The notes beneath the pieces are model-generated. The model was not told the DNA's origin, searched no databases, and worked only from the letters and a program-made list of their open reading frames with translations. DNA of 64,000 bases. It comes from Bradyrhizobium lablabi (GTDB taxonomy: Bacteria > Pseudomonadota > Alphaproteobacteria > Rhizobiales > Xanthobacteraceae). The position numbers and the translations under genes are program-made. The stretch spans positions 1,364,001-1,428,000 of the forward strand of contig NZ_LT670844.1 in assembly GCF_900141755.1 (NCBI RefSeq), given 5' to 3'. Shown here in pieces: positions 7,972 through 16,851 of this stretch. Numbering within the stretch: the first letter of the stretch is position 1; each line of letters starts with the position of its first letter.

Positions 7972-9312
7972 TCAGCCCCCCACAAACTGGATCGATGGCT
8001 TTGCCAGTTCGCGCGGCAGCAGCACCGACGCCACTGCGACGACATCGCGGGCCGATTTGAACGCGCCGCCGCCGGCCGCGGGGCCGTTGGTATAGAGCGT
8101 CTCGACCTCGTTGCCGATCCGTACCGCCTCGCGCAGGTTTTCGGTACGGCCGGTGACGCGGATGCGCACCTCATACGGCTCGTTGGCGTGGGCGGAGATT
8201 TGCGCGCCGTGCAGGGAATCGACGCCGATCAGGTCGAAGCGCAACTCGCTCGCCGCAACGCCTGTCAGCTTCAGCCGTTCACGAACGATTTCCAGCGCCA
8301 ATTTTGCGCGCGCGAGCGCGCCGGGGCCGGCATAGGACATCTGCCCCTCGCCGATAAAACTGTCGACATAGCCGACCGAAACCTTCAGCGTCTCCGTGCG
8401 TTTTGTCCCGCGCCCGCCGCTGACGCGCACGCGATTTCGCGCAATCTCCGCGACCGCAACTTGCGAAAAATCCGCGACCACATCGGGCTGTAAATACTGT
8501 CTGGGATCGTGCACCTCGTAGAGCAGTTGCTCCTTGCAGGTCTGCGCCGTCACCGCGCCGCCGGACCCTTCGACTTTGGTGATGACAAGACTGCCGTCCT
8601 CACCGACTTCGCCGATCGGAAAGCCGAGCCGGGCCATGTCGGGAATGTCCTTGAAGCCGGGATCGGCAAAATAGCCGCCGGTGATTTGGCCCGCGCATTC
8701 GAGCAAATGCCCCGCGACGGTGCCCTTCCCCAAAAGATTCCAATCATCCATCGCCCAGCCGAAAGCGTGAATCATCGGCGCCAGGAACAGCGCGGGATCT
8801 GACGCCCGTCCGGTGATCACTATATCGGCGCCGGCCAAAAACGCTTCCGCCATCGGTTCGGCGCCGAGATACGCATTGGCCGACAACAGCCGGTTGCCAA
8901 GCTGCTTTATCGTGCCGTCGAATTCCATGATCGGCAGATCGCGCTCTTTGCAGGCGTCGAGCACGTCGTCGCCGACGATGGCCGCGATCTTCGGCGACGA
9001 AAGTCCCATCGACTTCGCGATCTCGGCGGTCTTGCGCGCCGCGGCGACCGGATTGGCCGCGCCCATATTGGTGACGATCTTGATTCCCTTGGCGGCGCAG
9101 GCCGGCAGTACCGCGCGCATCCGCTCTTCCAGCAGCGGATCGTAGCCGCTGTCGGGGTTTTTCATCCGCGCCTGCTGCGCCAGTGCGACGGTGCGCTCGC
9201 CCAAGCATTCGAACACCAGATACTGGATGTCGCCCCTTTCGGCGAGCTCGACCGCAGGCTCGATGCGATCGCCCGAATAGCCGGCGCCTGATCCGATCCT
9301 GATCGTCCGCAT
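7972..9312 (-). CDS. Acyclic terpene utilization AtuA family protein (DUF1446)
   Basis: A 446-residue protein beginning MRTIRIGSGAGYSGDRIEPA, a typical AtuA-family opening. The middle carries GRASDPALFLAP (about 180) and the C-terminal half has the KVEGSGG and GGRGTKRTETLKVSVGY stretches. AtuA-type proteins accompany terpene and branched-chain acyl-CoA catabolism; the reaction is not established. Its ATG overlaps the TGA of the ABC ATPase gene by one base (TGATG), and the small AtuA-related gene follows at once, so it belongs to the liv-type operon. This links the importer with a catabolic function. Confidence 0.9.
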   Translation of the reverse strand: MRTIRIGSGAGYSGDRIEPAVELAERGDIQYLVFECLGERTVALAQQARMKNPDSGYDPLLEERMRAVLPACAAKGIKIVTNMGAANPVAAARKTAEIAKSMGLSSPKIAAIVGDDVLDACKERDLPIMEFDGTIKQLGNRLLSANAYLGAEPMAEAFLAGADIVITGRASDPALFLAPMIHAFGWAMDDWNLLGKGTVAGHLLECAGQITGGYFADPGFKDIPDMARLGFPIGEVGEDGSLVITKVEGSGGAVTAQTCKEQLLYEVHDPRQYLQPDVVADFSQVAVAEIARNRVRVSGGRGTKRTETLKVSVGYVDSFIGEGQMSYAGPGALARAKLALEIVRERLKLTGVAASELRFDLIGVDSLHGAQISAHANEPYEVRIRVTGRTENLREAVRIGNEVETLYTNGPAAGGGAFKSARDVVAVASVLLPRELAKPSIQFVGG

Positions 9313-10031
9313 CACTTCAGTCCGAAATAGGCGCGCCGCAGCGCTTCGTTGTCGGTCATTTCCGCAACCGTCCCGGAAAAGCGGATGCGCCCGCCTTCCA
9401 GTACAAAGACCCGCGTCGCGACTTCGAGGAACCCGATATTCTGCTCCGCGATCAAAAGCGCAAGCCCCCGCCCGCGCAAATCGCTCAGGATTCGGATGAC
9501 CTCCTTGACGAACAGCGGCGACAGCCCGGCCGACGGCTCATCCATCACCAGAAGCCGTGGCTCGGCAGCAAGCGCTTTTGCGATGCCGAGCATCTTGCGC
9601 TGGCCGCCGGAGAGGCTGGACGCCGGCGCGCGGCGTTTTTCGCGCAGCACCGGGAACAGGCCATAGAGCTCCGCGGCGCGGGCGCCGGGGTTGGCATGGC
9701 CGAGCGCCTGCGCGCCGACGCGGATGTTCTCCTCGATCGACAGGTCGGGAAAGACCGCGAGTTCGGACATGTAGGTCATGCCGAGCCGCATCCGGTCGCT
9801 GGAACGCATCCGCGTCACGTCTTCGCCGCCGAGTGTGATGCTGCCTTGCCGCGCCTCGATCAGGCCGACCAGCGATTTGAGAAACGTCGTCTTGCCGGCG
9901 CCGTTGGCCCCCAGCAGCAGCACGGTTTCGCCTGAGCGCACGTCGAGATCGACGCCCCACAATACCTGCATGGTGCCGTAACCGGCGTCGACGCCTTTGG
10001 CATGCAGCAGCGGCGCGGCGTCAGGCGGCAT
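9312..10031 (-). CDS. ABC transporter ATP-binding protein, LivF type
   Basis: A 239-residue ATPase subunit of a branched-chain-amino-acid-type importer. Walker A GANGAGKTT (about residues 38-46), the signature LSGGQRKMLGIA, Walker B LLVMDEPSAGLSP and the switch His region (IAEQNIGF, where Gln/Asn occupy the usual site as in LivF) are present. A GGGAGG ribosome site precedes ATG 10031, which lies within the last codons of the LivG-type gene (11-nt overlap). It energises uptake with its paired ATPase at the cytoplasmic face. Confidence 0.93.
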   Translation of the reverse strand: MPPDAAPLLHAKGVDAGYGTMQVLWGVDLDVRSGETVLLLGANGAGKTTFLKSLVGLIEARQGSITLGGEDVTRMRSSDRMRLGMTYMSELAVFPDLSIEENIRVGAQALGHANPGARAAELYGLFPVLREKRRAPASSLSGGQRKMLGIAKALAAEPRLLVMDEPSAGLSPLFVKEVIRILSDLRGRGLALLIAEQNIGFLEVATRVFVLEGGRIRFSGTVAEMTDNEALRRAYFGLK

Positions 10032-10752
10032 GTTCGCCTCCCAAAAACACTTCGATCACTTGCGGCACTTGCACCGCGACCGCGAGCTTGCCCTCAAAAA
10101 TCTCCTTGCCGGCATTCATGACAATGACGCGGTCGGTGATGTGTTCAATGAATCCCATCAGATGCTCGACGACGATGATCGCTATCCCGGATTGCGCTAA
10201 GGCCTTGATGCGTTCGGCGATCCAGTCGAGCTCCGCCGGATTGAGGCCGGCGGCGAGTTCATCGAGCAGCAACAGCCGCGGGCGGGTAGCGAGCGCGCGC
10301 ACCAGATCGAGCATTTTCTGCTGCGCGTTGTTCAGATCGGCCGCCGGACGGTCGGCGACATCGGTCAATCGATATTCGTCGAGCAGCGCGGCCATGGTCG
10401 GCGGCGCCACCGCAGCGCGCCCATAGGCCAGCGCGACCTCGATATTCTGGCGCACCGTCAGCGACAGAAATGGTTTTGGGATTTGAAAAGTGCGGTTGAT
10501 GCCGCGATGGACCAGTTTGTGTGACGCAACCCCGCCGATCGACGTCCCGTCCAGCACCACCTCGCCGCCATCGGGCGCATAGAGGCCGGAGATCACGTTG
10601 ATCGCGGTGGTCTTGCCGGAGCCGTTGGGGCCGACGAGTCCCAAAATTTCGCCGGATGCGACATGGAAGCTTAAACCGTCGAGCGCATGAAAACCGCCGA
10701 AGCGTTTTACCAGGTTCGTCACCTTGAGAATGGGCGCGGTTTCACGGGACAT
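10021..10752 (-). CDS. ABC transporter ATP-binding protein, LivG type, degenerate signature
   Basis: A 243-residue ATPase subunit. Walker A is GPNGSGKTT, Walker B is LLLLDELAAGLNP and the switch His is in VVEHLMGF. The signature motif reads LNNAQQKML instead of LSGGQ, and the usual DEP is DEL. Divergent signatures are known in some LivG-like proteins and would give one weaker ATP site in the heterodimer with the LivF-type partner. GGAGGGG precedes ATG 10752. It overlaps the permease gene by 11 nt and the LivF-type gene by 11 nt. Confidence 0.92.
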   Translation of the reverse strand: MSRETAPILKVTNLVKRFGGFHALDGLSFHVASGEILGLVGPNGSGKTTAINVISGLYAPDGGEVVLDGTSIGGVASHKLVHRGINRTFQIPKPFLSLTVRQNIEVALAYGRAAVAPPTMAALLDEYRLTDVADRPAADLNNAQQKMLDLVRALATRPRLLLLDELAAGLNPAELDWIAERIKALAQSGIAIIVVEHLMGFIEHITDRVIVMNAGKEIFEGKLAVAVQVPQVIEVFLGGEHAA

Positions 10753-11662
10753 TCCAACCCCTCCGCGTTGCGAGCGAAACGAGGCCGGCGGGGAGAAACA
10801 GCACCAGCCCCATGATCAGCAGCCCGTAGATCAATTGAAAATATTGCGGCGTGGTGAAGCCGATCAGATTGTAGATGCCATAGAGGATGATGACGCCGAC
10901 GATCGGACCGGTGATCGTGGCGACGCCGCCGAACAGCGCAAACACGATGGCGAAAATACTGAAATCGCCGGAAAAGACGTTGTCGGGATAGAACACCGAG
11001 ACGTACCAAGCATAGACGCCGCCGGCGAGCCCGGCCACCAGCGCGGACGCCAGCCACGCGATCACACGCATCCTGACCACATTGACGCCAGCCATCGAGG
11101 CTGACACCGCATCCTCCCGCACCGCCTGCAGCGCCAGACCGAAGCGCGAGTTCTTCAGGAACACGACGGTTAAAAGCGTCAGCGCCAGCACGACGAGTGC
11201 GGCCGTATAAGCCTGCGTCGGATTGAAGGTGCCGGTGAGCGAGACGCCATAGGGCCCGCGCGTGATGTTTTCGAGCGCCGGATTGGCGACGAAGTGCAGC
11301 ACCGCCAGCGAGGCCGCAAGATTGGCAATCGCAAAATAGGCGCCGGACAGACGCAGCAGCGGCGTCAGCAACAGCCCGAGCGCGACACCGACCAATCCAG
11401 CAACGAGCACCGCCACCACCGCGGGCGCCTGATAGTGCATGACAAGGATCGCAAAACCATAGGCGCCGGCGCCGAAGAAGCCGACATAGCCGAACGGCAG
11501 ATAGCCGGTAAAACCGTAGATGATGTTCACGCCCTGGGCGAGAATGAGGAAGATGACAAAATTGAACAGCAGCAGATGGTTTTGATAGACGCCGGGCAGC
11601 ACCGCGAAGAGTACGAGCAGCGGCACGGCGATGAACAGCGTGTGTCTCAAAGCGCTAGGCAA
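10742..11662 (-). CDS. Branched-chain amino acid-type ABC transporter permease, LivM type
   Basis: A hydrophobic protein of about 306 residues with eight to ten membrane segments and the LivM family core (SGAYFAIANLAASL near 110, SRFGLALQAVREDAVSA near 180, which forms the EAA-like coupling loop). I place the start at TTG 11662, overlapping the stop of the LivH-type gene, because GGAAGGCGGG lies just upstream; a TTG at 11680 is the longer alternative. It works with the LivH-type permease in the inner membrane. Confidence 0.9.
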   Translation of the reverse strand: MPSALRHTLFIAVPLLVLFAVLPGVYQNHLLLFNFVIFLILAQGVNIIYGFTGYLPFGYVGFFGAGAYGFAILVMHYQAPAVVAVLVAGLVGVALGLLLTPLLRLSGAYFAIANLAASLAVLHFVANPALENITRGPYGVSLTGTFNPTQAYTAALVVLALTLLTVVFLKNSRFGLALQAVREDAVSASMAGVNVVRMRVIAWLASALVAGLAGGVYAWYVSVFYPDNVFSGDFSIFAIVFALFGGVATITGPIVGVIILYGIYNLIGFTTPQYFQLIYGLLIMGLVLFLPAGLVSLATRRGWNVP

Positions 11663-12581
11663 CGCGCACCCGCCTTCCAAGCAGACCGCTCGGACGGAGC
11701 AGCAGGATGAAGATCAACAGCACATAGGGCAAAAGATCGGCCCACGAGCTGAGATAAGTTTGCACCACCATGTAGCAGATGCCGTAGACCACGCCGCCCA
11801 GCGCGGTGCCTAAGGGATTGCCGAGCGATCCCAGCACCACGATGGCAAAGGAGGTCACGGTGGCATCGGCGCCGAAGGCCGGCGTCACCGATCCGAACAT
11901 GAAGGGCGCGAACACGCCGGCGACTGCCGCTAGGCCCAGCCCGACGCCGAAAGCGGCGGCCGAGACGCGATCGACATCGATGCCCGTCGCGAGCGCCTCG
12001 TCGCGGCGCGACATCACCGCGCGGGTCAAGGTGCCGAGCCGGGTGCGATAGAGATAGACATATACCAGCGCGATCGCGATCAGGCTGGTGACCGCCGCGA
12101 TCACCCAGGGCATCGGGAACCCCTGCCCCAATATCTGGACCGGCCCCGCTGCGCCGGGCTTGCCGCCGAACAGTTTTAGTCTGATGGTCGTAAAGACGGT
12201 GCCGAGCGCACGGCTCTGGATCGAACGCTCGCTGGTGCCCGCGAAGATCGTGGTGATCGCCTCGATCACCTGCGACAGGCCGAAGAACAGGATGATCGAC
12301 AGCATTTCCGGGTTCACAGAACCCTGCAGCCGCGGCACCAGCACCCAATAGAGCAGCAGGCCTGCGACGACGAAGATCACGAAGGCGAGCGGCACCGCGA
12401 ACAAGGGATCAATGCCGGCCAAGGTCACCACGCCGAAGGCGACGAAGGCGCCGAGCATCAGGATATCGCCATGCGCAAGGTTGACGATGCGCATGACGCC
12501 GAACACGAGACTGAGACCGATCCCGACCAGGCTGAAATACAAACCGAACAGGACGCCGGCGACGAGCGCGTAAGTCAACAT
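11655..12581 (-). CDS. Branched-chain amino acid-type ABC transporter permease, LivH type
   Basis: A 308-residue permease starting LTYALVAGVLFGLYFSLVGI, followed by GVMRIVNLAHGDILMLGAF, a LivH hallmark. The coupling loop is RTRLGTLTRAVMSRRDEALATG near 170-190. It lies first after the binding-protein gene and overlaps the LivM-type gene by about 8 nt. Together they form the transmembrane channel of the importer. Confidence 0.93.
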   Translation of the reverse strand: MLTYALVAGVLFGLYFSLVGIGLSLVFGVMRIVNLAHGDILMLGAFVAFGVVTLAGIDPLFAVPLAFVIFVVAGLLLYWVLVPRLQGSVNPEMLSIILFFGLSQVIEAITTIFAGTSERSIQSRALGTVFTTIRLKLFGGKPGAAGPVQILGQGFPMPWVIAAVTSLIAIALVYVYLYRTRLGTLTRAVMSRRDEALATGIDVDRVSAAAFGVGLGLAAVAGVFAPFMFGSVTPAFGADATVTSFAIVVLGSLGNPLGTALGGVVYGICYMVVQTYLSSWADLLPYVLLIFILLLRPSGLLGRRVRVA

Positions 12582-12626
12582 GTCAGCGCCGTGCCCCCGG
12601 CTTCCCTTTCGTCAACTGCACAAGCC

Positions 12627-13874
12627 TCATGGAGCCGGATAGACCGGCTTGCCGGTGGCGGTTTCGTGCGGATAGATCGAGATGAATTTTATGTGCTCGT
12701 GCTCGTCGAGCACGAGCTGCCCGAGCGGCGTCAACTCGCCGATCTGGCCGCCCATTTCGTCGAGCGCGAAGGTGCCGTCGAGCGTCTTGAGCTGGCCGGA
12801 CAGGCTGAACACCGCGCGCCGCAGCTCCATCTGGTCAAGCGAGGCAGCAACCGACAGCGTCTTCTCGATCACGAGCCCGGTGGTATATCCGGCGACAGCA
12901 TTGAAGCCAAACTCGATCTTGCCGTCGGGATATTTCTTGTCCCAGGCGGCTTTGTAATCCTTCATGGTCATACCGAAATTGACGGGATAGTCCAATTCGG
13001 AAGGCGGCACGTAGGTCCACACGTGTTCGAGCCCCTTCTCGCCGACATTCTTCTCAAGTAGCTCGGTTTCAAGGCCGGCATAGATCGCGAACAGCATCTT
13101 GAACTTGATGCCGACGTCCTGAACGTTGCGCAGGAACGCGATGTCGTTGGGCGCGTAGCCGAAATGGATAACGGCGTCCGGATTGGTATTGTTGATGTTG
13201 TTGATGATGACGGTGTAGTTCGTGGTTTCGGTCGGAATGCCCTGGTCGTAGACGATCTCGATGGGCGCGCCGGAGTCCTTGACGAACTTGCGGAACGCGT
13301 TGGCCTGCGTGCCCGTGAATTCGTTGGTCGAGTAAAGAATGGCGATTTTCTTGATGCCCAGTCCCGGCCCGTCATGGGTGATAAAATCCGCGACCGGTTT
13401 CGGCCAGATGGTCGATACCGGGTCCGCCATCAGCGCGATATAAGGATTGTCCTTGGAGAAGAAGCTCGCCCCGGTCCCGGTCTGGTCGAACAGGAAGAAC
13501 TTGTGGTCGCGGGCGATCGCAACCGCCGGCGCGGTCAGCACCGAGCCGGAATCCGCAACCAACAGATCGACCTTGTCCTGGGTGATGAGCTGGTTGTAGA
13601 GCGTCGAGGCAGTCGCGGTGTTGCTCTGGTCGTCATAGGCGACAAGCTTTACGGGAATCTTCTTGTCGAACGCCTTCACATAGACGCCGCCCTCGGCGTT
13701 TTTCTGGTCGGCCCAGAGTTTCAGCGCGCTGTGGACCGGCATCGAGATCGAGGCATAGCGCCCGGACGACGCATAGAGCGTGCCGATCTTGATCTCCGCC
13801 GGCGCGTCCGCGGCAAATGCCGGTGCGGCAAGCGCAAAACCCGCCGCCAGCAGCGCGCCCGTGATCTTGAACAT
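12627..13874 (-). CDS. ABC transporter substrate-binding protein, Leu/Ile/Val-binding type
   Basis: A 415-residue periplasmic protein. The first 21 residues form a Sec signal peptide ending APAFA before ADAPAEI. The mature part opens with KIGTLYASSGRYAS and includes NAEGGVYVKAF, typical of the type-1 periplasmic-binding fold of the LivJ/K and AmiC families. GGGAGG precedes ATG 13874. It is the first gene of the importer operon and determines substrate choice, which cannot be read here; with FAH, amidase and AtuA-type enzymes nearby, an aromatic, amide or terpenoid acid is plausible. Confidence 0.92.
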   Translation of the reverse strand: MFKITGALLAAGFALAAPAFAADAPAEIKIGTLYASSGRYASISMPVHSALKLWADQKNAEGGVYVKAFDKKIPVKLVAYDDQSNTATASTLYNQLITQDKVDLLVADSGSVLTAPAVAIARDHKFFLFDQTGTGASFFSKDNPYIALMADPVSTIWPKPVADFITHDGPGLGIKKIAILYSTNEFTGTQANAFRKFVKDSGAPIEIVYDQGIPTETTNYTVIINNINNTNPDAVIHFGYAPNDIAFLRNVQDVGIKFKMLFAIYAGLETELLEKNVGEKGLEHVWTYVPPSELDYPVNFGMTMKDYKAAWDKKYPDGKIEFGFNAVAGYTTGLVIEKTLSVAASLDQMELRRAVFSLSGQLKTLDGTFALDEMGGQIGELTPLGQLVLDEHEHIKFISIYPHETATGKPVYPAP

Positions 13875-13962
13875 GAATTCCTCCCGATTTTCTTCACTTT
13901 GTCGCGGGCAATCTAGCCCGGCGCCTTGCGGTCATACAAGCGTTCCAGCCTTAGCAATAGTT

Positions 13963-13978
13963 CGTATGCCGGAATACG
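13963..13978. promoter_or_regulatory. Candidate operator dyad upstream of the ABC importer operon
   Basis: CGTAT and ATACG arms flank a 6-base spacer (GCCGGA) in the divergent gap between the binding-protein gene and the DUF35 gene. Dyads of this size are used by GntR- or TetR-type repressors. No regulator gene is adjacent, so this is only a candidate. Confidence 0.3.
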
Positions 13979-14085
13979 CGGCATGCAAGAAGCGTTGCTG
14001 GACCGTTGACGGGCGATAGTCAAATGTCGCATCAAGATCGATACAGCCGGGCCACGCGGCCCGGAGTTCGGGAGGCAACAAAGAC

Positions 14086-14496
14086 ATGGCAGAGCCAGCG
14101 CGCGCGCGACCGAAACCGACGCCGGAGACCCAGCATTTCTGGGATGGCACAAAGGCCGGCGAATTGCGCCTGCAGCGCTGCGACGCCTGTGCCAACGTCT
14201 ACTTCCCGCCGCGCCCGTTTTGTCCCTCCTGTGCCTCGCGCAAGGTCAGCGTTTTCAAGGCCTCTGGCAAGGGCAAGCTTTACAGCTACGTGATCCATCA
14301 CCGCCCGGTGCCGGGTTTTACGCCGCCTTATGCCATCGCGGTGGTGGAGTTGGACGAAGGCCCGCGGATGATGAGCAACATCGTCGATTGCCCGCAGACG
14401 CCGGAGGCGCTCGAACTCGACATGAAGCTCGAAGTCGCGTTCGAAAAGCTCGACGACAATATCACCCTTCCCTTGTTCCGTCCGGCGAAGGGCTGA
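14086..14496 (+). CDS. Zn-ribbon and OB-fold protein (DUF35)
   Basis: A 136-residue protein with an N-terminal rubredoxin-like zinc ribbon (C32, C35, C46, C49 in RCDACANVYFPPRPFCPSC) and a C-terminal OB fold from about 58 to 133. DUF35 proteins bind acyl-CoA substrates and form complexes with partner thiolases in steroid, archaeal isoprenoid and aromatic pathways. Its stop is 4 bases before the thiolase start, the classical pairing. GGGAGG precedes the ATG. Confidence 0.93.
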   Translation: MAEPARARPKPTPETQHFWDGTKAGELRLQRCDACANVYFPPRPFCPSCASRKVSVFKASGKGKLYSYVIHHRPVPGFTPPYAIAVVELDEGPRMMSNIVDCPQTPEALELDMKLEVAFEKLDDNITLPLFRPAKG

Positions 14497-14500
14497 CATC

Positions 14501-15640
14501 ATGCGCAGGAATCAAGTTGCCGTCGTTGGCGCCGCTGAGACCACCGAACTCGGCGTTATTCCCAATGTCTCGCAGATCCAGTTGCACGCGGATGCCGCGC
14601 TCAACGCCATTGCGGACGCCGGCCTAAAACTGTCCGACATCGACGGCTTTGCCACCGCGGTCGAGACGCCGCAGCAGATCGCGCATTATCTCGGCATCAC
14701 GCCGACCTGGGTCGACGGCACGTCCGTCGGCGGCTGCTCGTTCATGCTTCATGTCCGCCACGCCGCGGCTGCGATCGAGGCCGGTCTCTGCAAGACCGTG
14801 CTGATCACCCATGCCGAAAGCGGCAAGTCGAATATCGGCCGCACGCCGCGCATGGTCGGTCCCGACAGTCTTAACGGCCAGTTCGAATTGCCTTACGGCG
14901 TCTCGACCCCGGCCAGCATGTTTCCGATTCCCGTGCTGCGCTACATGAAAACCCACGGCATCACCCATGAGCAGATCGCCATGGTCGCGGTGGTGCAGCG
15001 CGAATGGGCCGCGAAGAATCCACGCGCCACCATGAAGGCGCCGATCACGGTCGAAGACGTGCTGAATTCGCGGATGATCGCCTATCCGTTCCGCATCCTG
15101 CAATGTTGTCTTGTCACCGACGGCGGCGGCGCGCTGATCCTGACCTCGGCCGACCGCGCAAAAGACTTTCCAAAGAAGCCAGTCTACATCCTCGGCACCG
15201 GCGAGAGCGTGGAAACGCCGATGGTCAGCCAGATGCAGACGTTTGATAGTTCGCGCGCGTTCAAGGTGGCGGGGCCGCTGGCGTTCAAGGAAGCCGGCAT
15301 CACGCATAACGACGTCGATCATCTGATGATCTACGACGCGTTCGCGCATCTGCCGCTCTATGGTCTCGGCGATCTCGGCTTCATGCCGCATGAAGAGGCC
15401 GGCAAATTCATCGCCGACGGCAACACGCGGCCCGGCGGCAAGCTGCCGCTCAACACCAATGGCGGCGGCTTGAGCTACATGCATTCCGGCATGTACGGCA
15501 TGTACGCGCTGCAGGAGAGCGTCCGGCAAATGCGCGGCATCGCCCCCGCACAGGTCAAGGATGCGAAGATCTCGGTCTGCCACGGGGTCGGCGGCATGTT
15601 CGCGGCGTCGGGGACGATTATTTTTACGAACGAGAAATGA
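14501..15640 (+). CDS. Thiolase family protein, partner of DUF35
   Basis: A 379-residue SCP2-type thiolase-like protein. The N-terminal half starts VAVVGAAETTELG; the site that normally holds the nucleophilic Cys reads SVGGCSFML (about 84-92), so a Cys may be present but the flanking residues are atypical. The C-terminal half has the NTNGGGLSYMHSGMYGM loop near 310 and ends CHGVGGMFAASGT. It would act on acyl-CoA chain cleavage or condensation with its DUF35 partner. The pair, plus the downstream SDR, forms a short transcription unit separated by a palindromic repeat. Confidence 0.9.
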   Translation: MRRNQVAVVGAAETTELGVIPNVSQIQLHADAALNAIADAGLKLSDIDGFATAVETPQQIAHYLGITPTWVDGTSVGGCSFMLHVRHAAAAIEAGLCKTVLITHAESGKSNIGRTPRMVGPDSLNGQFELPYGVSTPASMFPIPVLRYMKTHGITHEQIAMVAVVQREWAAKNPRATMKAPITVEDVLNSRMIAYPFRILQCCLVTDGGGALILTSADRAKDFPKKPVYILGTGESVETPMVSQMQTFDSSRAFKVAGPLAFKEAGITHNDVDHLMIYDAFAHLPLYGLGDLGFMPHEEAGKFIADGNTRPGGKLPLNTNGGGLSYMHSGMYGMYALQESVRQMRGIAPAQVKDAKISVCHGVGGMFAASGTIIFTNEK

Positions 15641-15671
15641 GCATCACGTGAGAGAGAAAAAGCTCTTTCCA

Positions 15672-15800
15672 CTCCCTCGCCCCGCCCTTCGCGGGGAGAG
15701 GGTTGGGGTGAGGGGCTCTCTCCACGCATTCAGACTCGCGGAGAGTCCCCCTCACCCGGATCGCTGAGCGATCCGACCTCTCCCCGCAGGCGGGGCGAGG
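15672..15800. repeat. Intergenic palindromic repeat, CTCTCCCC/GGGGAGAG type
   Basis: The element starts CTCGCCCCGCCCTTCGCGGGG, has CTCTCTCCACGC facing GCGGAGAG in the centre, and ends with GGATCGCTGAGCGATCC and CTCCCCGCAGGCGGGG hairpins. It shares words with 5343-5490 and sits between the thiolase and SDR genes. Confidence 0.8.
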
Positions 15801-15829
15801 TAAGAAAACGAACACCCGGGAGAACCCAA

Positions 15830-16744
15830 ATGACAAAATCACTGGACGGCAAATCCATCATCGTCACCGGCGCAGGCCGCGGCATCGGCCGTGAGATCGC
15901 GCTATTGTGTGCCGCGGAAGGCGCGAAGGTCGTGGTCAACGATCCCGGGGTTGCCGCCGACGGTTCGGGGTCAAGCGCCTCGCCGGCCGAGGAAGTCGTT
16001 GAGGAGATCAAGAAGCGCGGCGGCACGGCGGTGGCGAATTTCGAAACCGTGGCGGAAGCGATTCCGGCGAGCCGGATCGTCAAGGCGGCGACTGATCACT
16101 TCGGCAAGCTCGACGGCGTCGTCAACAATGCCGGCATCCTGCGCGACATGATCTTCCATAAAATGAGTGTGGAAGCCTTCGAATCCGTCATCAAGGTTCA
16201 TCTGATGGGGTCGTTCTATGTCTCGCACGCCGCAGCACGGCTGTTCCGCGAGCAGGAGAGCGGCTCGTTCGTTCACTTCACCTCGACCTCCGGCCTCGTC
16301 GGCAATTTCGGCCAGGCCAATTACGCTGCAGCGAAACTAGGCATCGTCGGTCTATCGAAATCGATCGCGCTCGATATGAACCGTTTCAATGTGCGGTCGA
16401 ACTGCGTCTCGCCGTTCGCCTGGAGCCGCCTGATCGGCACCATTCCGACAGAAACCGAGGCGGAGAAGGCCCGCGTCGCAAAGATCCAGCAGATGGGGCC
16501 GGAAAAGATCGCGCCGATCGTGGCATTCCTGCTCAGCGATGCCGCCAAGGACGTCACCGGACAAATTTTCGCGGTGCGGATGAACGAGATCTTCCTGATG
16601 AGCCAGTCGCGCCCCTTGCGCTCGATCCATCGCGGCGAAGGCTGGACGCCGCAGACCATTGCCGAACACGGCATGCCGGCGCTGAAATCGTCATTCTACA
16701 AGCTCGACCGCTCCGCGGATGTCTTTAACTGGGACGCGATTTGA
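15830..16744 (+). CDS. SDR family oxidoreductase, MFE-2-like
   Basis: A 304-residue classical short-chain dehydrogenase. TGAGRGIG (13-20) binds NAD(P), NNAG is at 99-102, and the catalytic residues are S152, Y165 and K169 (ASN-type NYAAAKLG). The extended N-terminal loop with the GVAADGSGS segment resembles the dehydrogenase domain of peroxisomal multifunctional enzyme type 2, which oxidises 3-hydroxyacyl-CoA. It follows a DUF35/thiolase pair, fitting a beta-oxidation role. GGGAG precedes the ATG. Confidence 0.92.
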   Translation: MTKSLDGKSIIVTGAGRGIGREIALLCAAEGAKVVVNDPGVAADGSGSSASPAEEVVEEIKKRGGTAVANFETVAEAIPASRIVKAATDHFGKLDGVVNNAGILRDMIFHKMSVEAFESVIKVHLMGSFYVSHAAARLFREQESGSFVHFTSTSGLVGNFGQANYAAAKLGIVGLSKSIALDMNRFNVRSNCVSPFAWSRLIGTIPTETEAEKARVAKIQQMGPEKIAPIVAFLLSDAAKDVTGQIFAVRMNEIFLMSQSRPLRSIHRGEGWTPQTIAEHGMPALKSSFYKLDRSADVFNWDAI

Positions 16745-16851
16745 GGTCGCCGATTTTCAGCCTATCTCAGGTTGCTTTTCAAAAAACGCCTGCTTTATGC
16801 CTGATTGCTGACAAATAATTTCCTCCCAACAAAAAAATCTGGGAGGAAACC

